The notes beneath the pieces were generated by a model, which was not told the DNA's origin, ran no database searches, and saw nothing but the letters and a program-made list of their open reading frames with translations. The translations under genes were made by a program, and so were the position numbers. Source: JAQTTT01 sp041652755 (GTDB lineage: Archaea; Nanobdellota; Nanobdellia; Tiddalikarchaeales; Tiddalikarchaeaceae). From it: a stretch of 64,000 nt of DNA. Where the stretch lies: positions 1-64,000 of the forward strand of contig JBAZGS010000003.1 in NCBI GenBank assembly GCA_041652755.1, in the 5' to 3' direction. Positions 25,631 through 34,186 of this stretch are shown one piece after another; position 1 is the stretch's first letter, and the number at the start of each line of letters is the position of its first letter.

Positions 25631-25640
25631 GTTTTTAATA
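25631..25640 (+). promoter_or_regulatory. TATA-like element of the AAA+/VWA operon
   Basis: GTTTTTAATA, 24-33 bp before the ATG at 25664. With no Shine-Dalgarno before the ATG, the first cistron is probably leaderless, unlike the cistrons that follow. Confidence 0.45.
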
Positions 25641-25663
25641 AGAATTATGTAAATAAGTTTGTA

Positions 25664-27724
25664 ATGAAAAGTGACTGCTTTACTGGATTAATCAAGGAAG
25701 TGTTTAATTCCAAAAACAAGGATAGTATTCTTGAATCAATAATTGCGAATGAGAATGGCATTGACTTAGCTAGTGCAAAAAGTGTTGCCGGCAAGCTTAA
25801 TGATGAAGAAAAATTCTCATTTTTTGAAAAGAAATTCTATGATTCAGCTGTGCAATCGTTTATTGAATCAGCATATAATACTTCAATGAATACTGTTGCT
25901 CCTGTAATGCTTTACAGAATTAATCCTTCTAGCGATTTGGGTGTTGAATTCCTTGATGGCCAGCACAAGTTTCCATCAGATAAAACTTATGACATGTCAA
26001 TGGTTGAATTAATAATTTTATCCAGCATTAAAGGCATGCCTTTGCTGTTATATGGAGGGACAGGGGTTGGTAAATCTTACACTGTTGACAAAACCTTGAA
26101 TTCTGAATTCAAAAGCGAGTTTTATCATTTAATAAGGCTTTCAATGAATAATACTAATTTGATTGGCGATTTTGTCAAGGTTGAAAGTGATGCTTCCGGA
26201 AACAACAAGAAGTTCTTGCCTAATGAAAAGGCGGAAAAAATAAATGCCTTATTCGTTGATGAAATAAACAGGGCTAGTAGCCAGCAAGTGCTTCCTTTAA
26301 TTGAAGGAAAGCTGACAATTGCAGGCGTTGATTATAAAATTGGAATACCTGCAGTGAAACTTAAGTATGATTCAGCAAGCAATAATATTATTTTAGAGAA
26401 AAGCGAGAAAATTTTATCACCTTTCTTTGTTTCAGCAATGAATCCTCCTTCAACAAAAAAGGCGGAATATACTGAGACAAGGGATCCTGATCTTGCAATA
26501 AAGAACAGGTGCTTAAGAATTGATATTCCTGAAATGACATCAAACACTAACACCGCAATATGGAGTGTTGACAAAAGCAATGGCAACTATTCCCACACTA
26601 TCAAAGAATTCGCTAACAGGCTAGTTAAACGGTTAGGTCTTAAAAAAAATGAAAAAGAAATGCAGGAATTGGAAAATAATCTTAAAAGCGACTGGAGCGA
26701 GGTTTATTCTTACCTAAGGTCTAATGATAAAAAAAGCAATTATTATGAAAACGCGATTGAATTCATGACTTTGTCTGGATTTTTCATGGGAGGATATTTC
26801 AACGAGAAATCAATTGATTCTAATGCCACTAAGAAAAGCTTGTTTGAGAGGCTTTTTGACTCGGAGCAAACATTTCTTGACCAAGCAATTGAGTATTTGG
26901 CAAGCAAGAATTATAACACTGGCAGGCTTGGAAAAATGGTTTTTCAAATAGGGGCCTTGTCTGATCAGGAAAAAGTCATTGATGATTTCATGGAAAAAAG
27001 GCTAACTCACAGGGATATTGCAAGGGTTGATGAGCTTTCAGAATTGCTTAGCTTTTACCAGAATGTAAAAATGACCTCTGCTGATGAAAATTCAGATTTT
27101 GTTAGCACTTTAAGCAAAAAAGAATTGATAAACATTAAAGATGTGCAATCAGCATTAACTTTAATTTGCTACAGCAAATCCCAAAAGCTTAATCCTTCAG
27201 GTTTATTGAAGCATTTGTATTTGTCATACTCTAATCTTTACAAGTATACAAAAAAAAGCCTTGGAATAACTGATTTGAAAAGATTAGATTTGATGAATCC
27301 TAACGAGTTTGACAACATTAATTTGTCAATAATTTATTCTTCAATTGAAAATGCATTAAGCAATGTTAATTTTTTCAGCAAATCTTCTAAAAATTGCAAT
27401 TATTCTGATTTTTCAAAAAATTTAGTTAATGAAATTATTGAAAAATCTTCTCCTTTATTAAGGGCAAGCGACCCTACTGAGCAATTAATGGCTGTGAAAT
27501 CAATGGGTAATTTGCTTTCTTTGGCATCAGTGATTGATATGTATTCAGATAAAATAAACAATTCATTCAAAGAATACTGCGCGAAAAATAGGGATAATAT
27601 ATTAGCAAATGCTTCACAAAACAATGTTTTGCAAGAAGTAATAATTGAAGGATTAGGCAACTTAAAGAATGAGTTAAGCTTCCCTTCGCAATTAACCGCA
27701 AGGATTAATCAAATATTTCCATGA
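25664..27724 (+). CDS. MoxR-type AAA+ ATPase
   Basis: 686-residue cytosolic ATPase. After about 115 residues of N-terminal helical sequence, the AAA+ core has Walker A GGTGVGKS (about 131-138), Walker B LFVDEINRAS (about 194-203), sensor 1 SAMNPPS (about 258) and the downstream arginine region AIKNRCLRI. The DEINR sequence is the hallmark of the MoxR/RavA/CoxD clade of AAA+ enzymes, which act as chaperones or remodelling machines with VWA partner proteins. The C-terminal 350 residues are helical and unassigned, longer than in ordinary MoxR. It is first in a tight operon with a VWA protein and three tagged proteins. Probably remodels or activates these partners by ATP hydrolysis. Confidence 0.88.
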   Translation: MKSDCFTGLIKEVFNSKNKDSILESIIANENGIDLASAKSVAGKLNDEEKFSFFEKKFYDSAVQSFIESAYNTSMNTVAPVMLYRINPSSDLGVEFLDGQHKFPSDKTYDMSMVELIILSSIKGMPLLLYGGTGVGKSYTVDKTLNSEFKSEFYHLIRLSMNNTNLIGDFVKVESDASGNNKKFLPNEKAEKINALFVDEINRASSQQVLPLIEGKLTIAGVDYKIGIPAVKLKYDSASNNIILEKSEKILSPFFVSAMNPPSTKKAEYTETRDPDLAIKNRCLRIDIPEMTSNTNTAIWSVDKSNGNYSHTIKEFANRLVKRLGLKKNEKEMQELENNLKSDWSEVYSYLRSNDKKSNYYENAIEFMTLSGFFMGGYFNEKSIDSNATKKSLFERLFDSEQTFLDQAIEYLASKNYNTGRLGKMVFQIGALSDQEKVIDDFMEKRLTHRDIARVDELSELLSFYQNVKMTSADENSDFVSTLSKKELINIKDVQSALTLICYSKSQKLNPSGLLKHLYLSYSNLYKYTKKSLGITDLKRLDLMNPNEFDNINLSIIYSSIENALSNVNFFSKSSKNCNYSDFSKNLVNEIIEKSSPLLRASDPTEQLMAVKSMGNLLSLASVIDMYSDKINNSFKEYCAKNRDNILANASQNNVLQEVIIEGLGNLKNELSFPSQLTARINQIFP

Positions 27725-27730
27725 GGAGGT
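27724..27730 (+). promoter_or_regulatory. Shine-Dalgarno of the metallopeptidase-VWA gene
   Basis: AGGAGGT starting at the last base of the upstream stop codon and 6 bases before the ATG at 27736. One of the strongest ribosome binding sites in the window, consistent with reinitiation after the AAA+ gene. Confidence 0.7.
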
Positions 27731-27735
27731 GAATA

Positions 27736-29988
27736 ATGGGTGAATTAATTAATATAATAACAAAAGCAAGCGACGATTTTTTTAAAAAAGCCATAAAGGA
27801 TATTTATCCAATTATTAATCTGAAGCATTTTGTCAATGACTTAACAGCTCTTAACAAGAAAGATTTATGGAACATTTATACTGATGGAAAAAGCGTTTAT
27901 TTTGACATATTGAATGAAAATGAATTGGTTGATAGGTTTGATGACAGAGCTGTTAGCATGTATTTTGAGGATTTGACAGTTAAAGATGCTGTTTCATTGT
28001 TTAAGGTTGATGAATCCTATTTTGAGTCTAATGATTTGAAAAAAAATGCGATTAGTTTTTTTGGCAAAAAAAATCTTTCAAAAATATTGATGTATTCTAA
28101 TGGTTTTTATTTAAGCGCTCATGAAATAGGCCATAAAGTTGATTGCCCTAATTGCGAGGAGGATAAGAAAAAAATCAGCAAAGCCTTGTTTGATGGCATT
28201 GAAAAAAAAGGCATTGATTCAGAAGGTGATGTGACTAGAAAGGTTGGGAATATTTCAAACTTGGTGTATGACATGATTCTTGACACTATTTGGTATGCCA
28301 GAAGCTCTAATGAGGATACGTTAAGCTCGATTCTTAAAAATTATGACAATGATTATCTGATTAATCCTAACCAAAAAGATGTGATTGATGGCTCAATATG
28401 CATTTTTGATGTTGTTTCAAAGATTCAGGCAAACAATAATCCCTCCATTAATAGCACTCAGTTGTATGGCCAGGATGCTGACAGGCATGTGCTGTTTTTA
28501 TTGTCAAGAGCTTTGTATGCAGATTTGTTCATTGAAAATGTTAACTTAAGAAGCAAGGTGAAGAATTATTTCTTGGATGATTTGAAGCTTTCTGAAAAGA
28601 ATCGTTTTATAGGCATTTTGAACTCGTTTTTATCTGAAATTCCCAAAAAAGATCTGGAGTTTTTGAATATTAAAAAAAAATCCTATGAATTAAGCGTTTT
28701 AAAAAATGATAGAAGTGAATATCTGGATTCATTAATCAAGATTTTCAGCAATCCTTTGACTAGGTATAATGCGCTAAAGGGTTTTGCTTATGAGATTGCT
28801 GATTTGATTCCAAAATCACCTCCACCAATTAGCAGGAACAACAGTGAGGAATCTAGCTCCCAAAGCGGAGGGGGAGGAAGTGATGTATTGGATGACTTAT
28901 TGCCTGACCCTGATTCAACTGACATCAACCCTGATAATTCAGTCACTCCGTCTCAGGCTGAACAAATACTTTCTGATTTGGCTGGGGATCCTTTGGGTGA
29001 AAAAAAGAGCCCTAATTTTGTAAAAAAAGCAATTGATGAATACTATAAAAGGCATGCTAAAGGGATATCATTGAAGAGCGCAAAATTGAAAAACGAGTAT
29101 GTTAGAACTGGAACTGATATTGAATGGCAGGTTAAGGAAAAAACAATTATCTATCCTTGGGAAGAAAGCTCTATTGATTGGGTTTCAATAATGAATTTTG
29201 AGCAAGAAACAGGATTAATAGTTTTAACAAAGGAATTAACACCTAATGGCGAATTGATTAATTATGTCAAGACTGAATGGGAAAAAATAGAAATACCTAT
29301 TGTTGGTTTTAATCCTAAAAAATCAGGCATTGAACTTCCTAAATCAGTGGTTTTCATAGAAGACACTTCAGGCAGCATGTTTTCAACCCCTGGCAACGTT
29401 CCTTATACTAAAAATTCGAAAGGTTTCATTGGAAACGGCTCAAAGATTGATTTGCTTAAGCATATAGAATATGGCTTAATGAAGGATTTGAATAAGCAAT
29501 GCTTGGATCTTAACACTGAAGTAAGCGTTGGGAGTGTTAATTTCAGCTCTTTGACAAAATACAGCGGCTTATTTGAGCTGACTAAAGTGTTTAATGACTC
29601 TTCAAATAAGTTCAAAGACACTATTCTTTCTCCCCAATCTACAGGAAGCTCTCTTGATGGATTAGAGTTGGCAAAAGCAAAGAATGATGTTGACAAATTA
29701 AGCGGCGAAGGAAATAATTATTATGTCATAATAACTGATGGGGAAATAAGCTATGATTATAAGGTTCAAAGCACTATTGATTCAATATTAAATGATGATA
29801 ACAATAAGGTGCTGTTTTTTGAAATTCCTTCATCAATAAATCCTGATAAAGGCATCCAGATTTCATATGCTGAATCATCGCTTGGAAAATATTTGATTGG
29901 CAAAGGAAAAAATGCCGAAGTTTTTACAATTAACAGCCTGCCACAAATACAGAGCATGCTAACTGAGATAATGATTAAGGAGGAATGA
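27736..29988 (+). CDS. HExxH metallopeptidase-like plus VWA-domain protein, partner of the MoxR ATPase
   Basis: 750 residues. The N-terminal half contains SAHEIGHKVDCP (His129 to His133), an HExxH zinc-peptidase motif; a second ligand could be in the following helices. A Ser/Gly/Asp/Pro-rich linker (about 365-420) leads to a C-terminal VWA domain: MIDAS DTSGS begins at Asp543, STGSSLDG supplies the second loop and VIITDGEISY the third. The layout recalls DUF2201 proteins (PF13203 metallopeptidase-like domain and PF09967 VWA-like domain), which neighbour MoxR genes in bacteria. It probably forms the functional complex with the ATPase and may cleave or bind the tagged proteins. Peptidase activity has not been shown for that family. 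Confidence 0.82.
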   Translation: MGELINIITKASDDFFKKAIKDIYPIINLKHFVNDLTALNKKDLWNIYTDGKSVYFDILNENELVDRFDDRAVSMYFEDLTVKDAVSLFKVDESYFESNDLKKNAISFFGKKNLSKILMYSNGFYLSAHEIGHKVDCPNCEEDKKKISKALFDGIEKKGIDSEGDVTRKVGNISNLVYDMILDTIWYARSSNEDTLSSILKNYDNDYLINPNQKDVIDGSICIFDVVSKIQANNNPSINSTQLYGQDADRHVLFLLSRALYADLFIENVNLRSKVKNYFLDDLKLSEKNRFIGILNSFLSEIPKKDLEFLNIKKKSYELSVLKNDRSEYLDSLIKIFSNPLTRYNALKGFAYEIADLIPKSPPPISRNNSEESSSQSGGGGSDVLDDLLPDPDSTDINPDNSVTPSQAEQILSDLAGDPLGEKKSPNFVKKAIDEYYKRHAKGISLKSAKLKNEYVRTGTDIEWQVKEKTIIYPWEESSIDWVSIMNFEQETGLIVLTKELTPNGELINYVKTEWEKIEIPIVGFNPKKSGIELPKSVVFIEDTSGSMFSTPGNVPYTKNSKGFIGNGSKIDLLKHIEYGLMKDLNKQCLDLNTEVSVGSVNFSSLTKYSGLFELTKVFNDSSNKFKDTILSPQSTGSSLDGLELAKAKNDVDKLSGEGNNYYVIITDGEISYDYKVQSTIDSILNDDNNKVLFFEIPSSINPDKGIQISYAESSLGKYLIGKGKNAEVFTINSLPQIQSMLTEIMIKEE
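29977..29984 (+). promoter_or_regulatory. Shine-Dalgarno deciding the start of the first tagged protein
   Basis: AAGGAGGA ends 9 bases before the ATG at 29994 but touches the ATG at 29985. Spacing therefore favours 29994, giving MTKGRYSNNGK, which aligns with MAKGRYSNNDK and MNKGRYVNNGK in the next two genes. Confidence 0.65.
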
Positions 29989-29993
29989 AAAAA

Positions 29994-30839
29994 ATGACTA
30001 AAGGAAGATACAGCAATAATGGAAAAATAAAAAATAATGCCATAGAGGACAAGGAGCCTGAAAAAGAAGGTTTGGAAACAATTATTAGGCAAAGCAGGAG
30101 CACAAAAAACCCTAATTCAAATAATTATGGCAGCAGCGCTGATGCAGCTAAAGACAATCCTATTAAAAATTATGGAATTGCTGGCGCAAATAAACCTTAT
30201 GTAAAAAAATCTGCTGATTACTTGGTTGATTTTCCTAACAGCAATTATGCTGGCGAAAAAATCTATCTTTCAGAGCTGAAAGCTTTGTCTGACATTAATG
30301 TGCCTATTAAGGATTACAGAAAAGACTATGATAGCTCAGCTAGTGGAAAACAGGCAATTGTTACATTGGAAAATGGCCATGTTAAATGTTTGAATATTGA
30401 TGAATATTCGATTGGAACTTTTCCGGCTTCTTTGGAAAACATAATTTTTCTTACTGAATTAATAAGCTTAAGTATTGGTGAAGAAGAAGGCAAGAATGTT
30501 AAATTTTCATTGCCTTCAAATATCAGAAACTTAAAAAAACTGAAGAATTTAACAATTAATTTCGCCGACTTTTCATACATCCCATATACTTTAAATGAGC
30601 TTAATGACTTACAAGTAGTCTCGTTTTCACACACTAATGTTAAAGATATAACAGCACTATATTCAATTCAGTCTTTAAGATGCATTGATTTGAGCAAAAG
30701 TAAGGTGGGATATATTGACAGCGCAATTATTAAATTAAACAATCTGGAACTATTGGATATTACTGGATTAAAATTTGACAGCAGTTCAAGAGTAGTTATT
30801 GAATATTTGAAGAAAAAAGGAGTTAATGTAATAGAGTGA
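29994..30839 (+). CDS. Tagged leucine-rich-repeat-like protein 1
   Basis: 281 residues. It starts with the tag MTKGRYSNNGKIKNN shared with the next two genes, followed by a polar, probably disordered segment (about 15-70). Residues from about 70 show LRR-like repeats with regular leucines, for example LKKLKNLTINFADFSYIPYT, LNDLQVVSFSHTNVKDITAL and NNLELLDITGLKF. It is a clear paralogue of the next protein over LVDFPNSNYAGEKIY... onward. No signal peptide or membrane helix. LRR proteins usually bind other proteins. The start is set by the Shine-Dalgarno at 29977 and the tag alignment. Confidence 0.75.
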   Translation: MTKGRYSNNGKIKNNAIEDKEPEKEGLETIIRQSRSTKNPNSNNYGSSADAAKDNPIKNYGIAGANKPYVKKSADYLVDFPNSNYAGEKIYLSELKALSDINVPIKDYRKDYDSSASGKQAIVTLENGHVKCLNIDEYSIGTFPASLENIIFLTELISLSIGEEEGKNVKFSLPSNIRNLKKLKNLTINFADFSYIPYTLNELNDLQVVSFSHTNVKDITALYSIQSLRCIDLSKSKVGYIDSAIIKLNNLELLDITGLKFDSSSRVVIEYLKKKGVNVIE

Positions 30840-30848
30840 GGGGGTATA

Positions 30849-31508
30849 ATGGCAAAAGGAAGATACAGCAATAATGACAAGATAAAAAGCAATATAAAAA
30901 AAGAAAAAGAGACTTTGGAAAACATTGTTCCTCCTGAAGTTAATGCCGAAGATTCAAGCAGCTCTTCTCCTTTAAATAGGGGTCCTAAAGAGTTTTTGCA
31001 GACAATTATTGGCAATATTTTTGGTTATGATAAATTGGTGGAGTTCCCTGGCAAATATTTTAGCGGCGAGAAAATCTATGAATCAGAGCTTAATATTTTA
31101 AGAGAAATTTACTCTGTTGATTTGAATGATTATAGAAATATGTTTGTAAGCGGAAAAGATAAAGCTGTTTTGAATCTTTCAAATGGCTGCATAGAAACTT
31201 ATGGATTGTTCAATTATAGCTTGAATCATTTTCCTGAAAAATTCAGTGAACTTAAAAGTTTGAAAACTTTAATCATTGATGATTCAAGTATTGATAATTT
31301 GGATTACGTGCTTGATATAAAAGGTTTGGAAAGCATATCGCTAAACCATACAGCATTGACAAAAGGCAAGTTAGATATTGATAAAATAATGGCAATGACT
31401 TCGCTGAAATATTTGGATATTAGAGACATGGTGACTAATTTGACTAATATTGAATTAAAAAAATTAAGCGATTATTGCAAGCTAAAAAATATTAGGCTAA
31501 GAAAGTAA
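30849..31508 (+). CDS. Tagged leucine-rich-repeat-like protein 2
   Basis: 219 residues, shorter paralogue of the preceding protein. The N-terminus MAKGRYSNNDKIKSN repeats the tag; then LVEFPGKYFSGEKIYESEL aligns with LVDFPNSNYAGEKIYLSEL of its neighbour, and LRR-like strands follow (LKSLKTLIIDDSSIDNLDYV, LKYLDIRDMVTNLTNI). GAGGGGG before the ATG is a good ribosome binding site. The two copies have diverged strongly outside these blocks, so the duplication is not recent. Probable protein-binding partner of the AAA+/VWA machine; this is inference from the operon. Confidence 0.75.
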   Translation: MAKGRYSNNDKIKSNIKKEKETLENIVPPEVNAEDSSSSSPLNRGPKEFLQTIIGNIFGYDKLVEFPGKYFSGEKIYESELNILREIYSVDLNDYRNMFVSGKDKAVLNLSNGCIETYGLFNYSLNHFPEKFSELKSLKTLIIDDSSIDNLDYVLDIKGLESISLNHTALTKGKLDIDKIMAMTSLKYLDIRDMVTNLTNIELKKLSDYCKLKNIRLRK

Positions 31509-31525
31509 AAAGTGGGTGGTAAAAA

Positions 31526-32467
31526 ATGAATAAGGGAAGATATGTGAATAATGGAAAAGTCAATGGAGGAAGATGTGAAGAAAAAACGGATGTTTCTGAA
31601 AAAAAGGAGGGTTTTGGCGTTGAAAAAATACTGCAAAAAGAGTTGGTTGCTAAGAATTTAAAACAAGAGGATGTTATGAAGTTTAAAGCATTGGTTACTG
31701 AAAATCTTTCAGATGCTGAGTTCAGCTCCAGGCTTGAGGATTTTTTGGATTACAAGCAAAGCAGCTCATTATATATGGATAATAACACTAGAAAGCTTGC
31801 AAAAGACTACATTATTAGCGCAAGGAACAATTATTCTAAAGCAATGACTGAAACTGAGTTAAAAGACGACACTATTAATAATAGGATTTCTATGTTTTCA
31901 AATATACTGAATAGCTGCAATTACTCTTTGGCTCAATGCTACTGTAAGGACTCTTGGAATGGCAAAAATCATGAATATTTTGGCAAAAATCTTCAGACTT
32001 TGGTAAATGAATTTTTTTCAGAGATTGATTTCAGCAAAAAGGAAGATATTGATGAAAAATTAATGATTCATGCAGGAGTCTATTTGTCCAGCAACATATT
32101 ATTCCTTCTTGAAAAGTTTAATAAAAAAATAACCCTTGATTTTTCAAGGATTATTCCAAAAGGATTGCACACTTCTTATGGGTATTGTTCAGATGATAAT
32201 TACGGGCTGCCTTATGTGGGAGGTTTCATGAAAAAAGGCAAACTAGTGATTAATGGAGATGTTGGAAACTGCTTAGGTTTCATGATGCAAGGGGGGGAAA
32301 TAAAAGCTGACAATGCTAATTTAATGGCTGGAGCTTTGATGAATGGAGGTAAAATAAGGATTGAGAGCTCTAATAAGCTCACAGGATTCCTTTCCAATAA
32401 AGGGGACATTTTTATAAACAATTCTTATAAAAATAAGAGCAATAATTGCAAAGCCAAGATTCATTAA
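31526..32467 (+). CDS. Tagged protein 3 with C-terminal beta-solenoid-like repeat
   Basis: 313 residues. The tag MNKGRYVNNGKVNGG is again N-terminal. The middle (about 30-190) is helical and unlike the two LRR proteins. From about residue 225 short repeats of the type G-D-V-G-N-x-x-G-x-x-M-x-G-G-x-I follow (GDVGNCLGFMMQGGEI, NANLMAGALMNGGKIRI, SNKLTGFLSNKGDIFI), resembling the GXGXG right-handed beta-helix of glutamate synthase C-terminal and FwdC domains. It ends the operon. The different bodies behind one tag suggest that the tag, not the fold, is what the upstream machinery recognises. Confidence 0.7.
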   Translation: MNKGRYVNNGKVNGGRCEEKTDVSEKKEGFGVEKILQKELVAKNLKQEDVMKFKALVTENLSDAEFSSRLEDFLDYKQSSSLYMDNNTRKLAKDYIISARNNYSKAMTETELKDDTINNRISMFSNILNSCNYSLAQCYCKDSWNGKNHEYFGKNLQTLVNEFFSEIDFSKKEDIDEKLMIHAGVYLSSNILFLLEKFNKKITLDFSRIIPKGLHTSYGYCSDDNYGLPYVGGFMKKGKLVINGDVGNCLGFMMQGGEIKADNANLMAGALMNGGKIRIESSNKLTGFLSNKGDIFINNSYKNKSNNCKAKIH

Positions 32468-33109
32468 TTATTTGAGCACTTCTCCAGTTCTCATATACCA
32501 CATGTATAAATCCAGCTCTGCAGAGCTCATCCCTAATTCAGAGGCTATGTTTTGAAAAATTTTTTCAATCCTATAGTATTCCTTTTTTGTCAATGTTTTT
32601 GGAACTTCTGTAATATATTCATTCTCTTTAAGCAAAGCTAAGATATGCCTGTCAAGTATTGCAAGCTCAAAGAAGCCTATGTTTCTTAAAAAATGGCTTG
32701 CTTCTTTTAGCCCAATGCCTAAAATGCTTATAGCTAAATCATTCCTTACAGCTTCCTGACCTAAAGGTATTAATTTTTTTATTTTTGACTTTATTTCTTT
32801 GTGCTTTCTTGCGCTTATTAAGTATCTTGATTTCATGCTTGAGAATCTGTGCTTGTTTTTTGAAATAATTTTTTCCAATTCCTGTTGGTTTTTTTCAAAA
32901 AATCCTTTATAGCCTAATTCGTTTTGTATGTTAATTGCTGTTTTTGCCCTGCTGTTTGCTGTAAGTATGCAAAAGCATAACTCACTATACCATTCATCAT
33001 TGCTTTTTTCGTTTTTTTCGCTAAATTCTTTTAATCTTTTATTAACTAATTCTTTGACTTTCGAATTCTTCAGCGCTAAAACTTTTTGCTTTAAACTCAT
33101 TTCATTCAC
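32468..33109 (-). CDS. ogg: 8-oxoguanine DNA glycosylase/AP lyase, archaeal Ogg2 type
   Basis: 213-residue helix-hairpin-helix glycosylase that excises oxidised guanine from DNA. LGIGLKEASHFLRNIG is the HhH motif (about 133-148), with the catalytic Lys, and LAILDRHIL carries the catalytic Asp of the family. Length and the C-terminal signature MSSAELDLYMWYMRTG fit Ogg2 and not Ogg1 or AGOG. It overlaps hjc by 8 bp, placing base-excision repair and recombination repair genes in one transcript. The 3' end abuts the tagged-protein operon, transcribed towards it. Confidence 0.9.
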   Translation of the reverse strand: MNEMSLKQKVLALKNSKVKELVNKRLKEFSEKNEKSNDEWYSELCFCILTANSRAKTAINIQNELGYKGFFEKNQQELEKIISKNKHRFSSMKSRYLISARKHKEIKSKIKKLIPLGQEAVRNDLAISILGIGLKEASHFLRNIGFFELAILDRHILALLKENEYITEVPKTLTKKEYYRIEKIFQNIASELGMSSAELDLYMWYMRTGEVLK

Positions 33110-33476
33110 CTAGTAATTCATTCAGTTCCATAAGCTTGTCTGTTTTTTTAATGCTTACATTTTTAGTGACTGCTTGGGTTAATTCCATGAATTTCCAGGC
33201 AGTATGGGCAAATCTAAAGGCAAGTATTGCTTTTGCTCCAAACATGTTGGCAAATTTCACCAAATCATTGGCTTGAATCATGTTAACTGTTTTATATAAA
33301 GTGCTTGAGTATTTGCATTCAATTGCTAGTATTAATCTGCAGTTGCCTGCTATTAAATCAGGCTCTTCCACTTTAGCTTTTCCGCTTCCTGCAATCCTTG
33401 CAACAGCAAAGCCTTTATTTCCTAGTATTGCCATTAGTTCCCTTTCATACGCTGCGCCTTTGCTGTAATGAGCCAT
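33102..33476 (-). CDS. hjc: Holliday junction resolvase Hjc
   Basis: 124-residue archaeal Holliday junction nuclease of the PD-(D/E)XK fold. The N-terminal AAYERELMAILGNKGF carries the catalytic Glu, RIAGSGKAKVEEPDLIAG the Asp, and LAIECKYS the E-x-K pair. It resolves recombination intermediates in the cytoplasm as a homodimer. It is upstream of and overlapping ogg, and divergent from the DUF4013 gene. Confidence 0.93.
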   Translation of the reverse strand: MAHYSKGAAYERELMAILGNKGFAVARIAGSGKAKVEEPDLIAGNCRLILAIECKYSSTLYKTVNMIQANDLVKFANMFGAKAILAFRFAHTAWKFMELTQAVTKNVSIKKTDKLMELNELLGE

Positions 33477-33511
33477 AAAGATTAAATATTACCCTCGTAT
33501 TTTAATTAATT

Positions 33512-34171
33512 ATGCTAACTCTTGATTCAGCGTACAAGTTTATTGCAAAAGATTATAGGGGAACTTTAATGTTTTGCTTGCTTGCAGCAATAGCAGTTTT
33601 TATTCCAATTGTTGGAGCCTTGCTATTAATGGGATTATCTATTAGAATAATTTCAAATTCAATTAATCAACATGATGAGATTCCTAAAGTTTTCGGAAAT
33701 TTCGGAAATGATGTTATGAATGGATTAAAATACATGTTGTTTGGATTCATTTTAATGATTCCTTTCATGGCTATTTTTGCAGGAAGCTTAAATGGGATTA
33801 TTTCAGCTTCAATGTCCAATGATATTTCCTCAATGACTGATATTGCTTTAAGTATGGGAGTTTTATGGATATTGATCCTAGTGCTAACATTTGCATATAT
33901 CTTGGTTGTTCCTGCTTTAACTGCTAATTATGCAAAAGAGCAGAAGTTTGGCGCTTTTTTTGAAATAAACAAGGCTTTCAGCATTGTTTTTGGAGATTTT
34001 GGAGCTTATCTTAAAATGATTGGAATAAATTTTCTTTACTCAATAGCTATTGGTTTCATTTCAGGAATTTTAAGCTTTACAGCAATTGTGCCTTTACTTG
34101 CAAGCCCTTTAATGATTCTTGTAAATGGAAAAATTATGGGAGAATGGTATAGCGAAGCTTCAAAGAAATAA
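33512..34171 (+). CDS. DUF4013-family membrane protein
   Basis: 219 residues, largely hydrophobic, with about five or six transmembrane helices. The N-terminal MLLMGLSIRI-like helix is preceded by YKFIAKDYRGTLMFCLLAAIA, and the internal segment YAKEQKFGAFFEINKAFSIV matches DUF4013, a widespread archaeal membrane family of unknown function. It stands between the divergent hjc gene and the convergent pheT. Confidence 0.75.
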   Translation: MLTLDSAYKFIAKDYRGTLMFCLLAAIAVFIPIVGALLLMGLSIRIISNSINQHDEIPKVFGNFGNDVMNGLKYMLFGFILMIPFMAIFAGSLNGIISASMSNDISSMTDIALSMGVLWILILVLTFAYILVVPALTANYAKEQKFGAFFEINKAFSIVFGDFGAYLKMIGINFLYSIAIGFISGILSFTAIVPLLASPLMILVNGKIMGEWYSEASKK

Positions 34172-34186
34172 ATTTTTTTATTTTTT

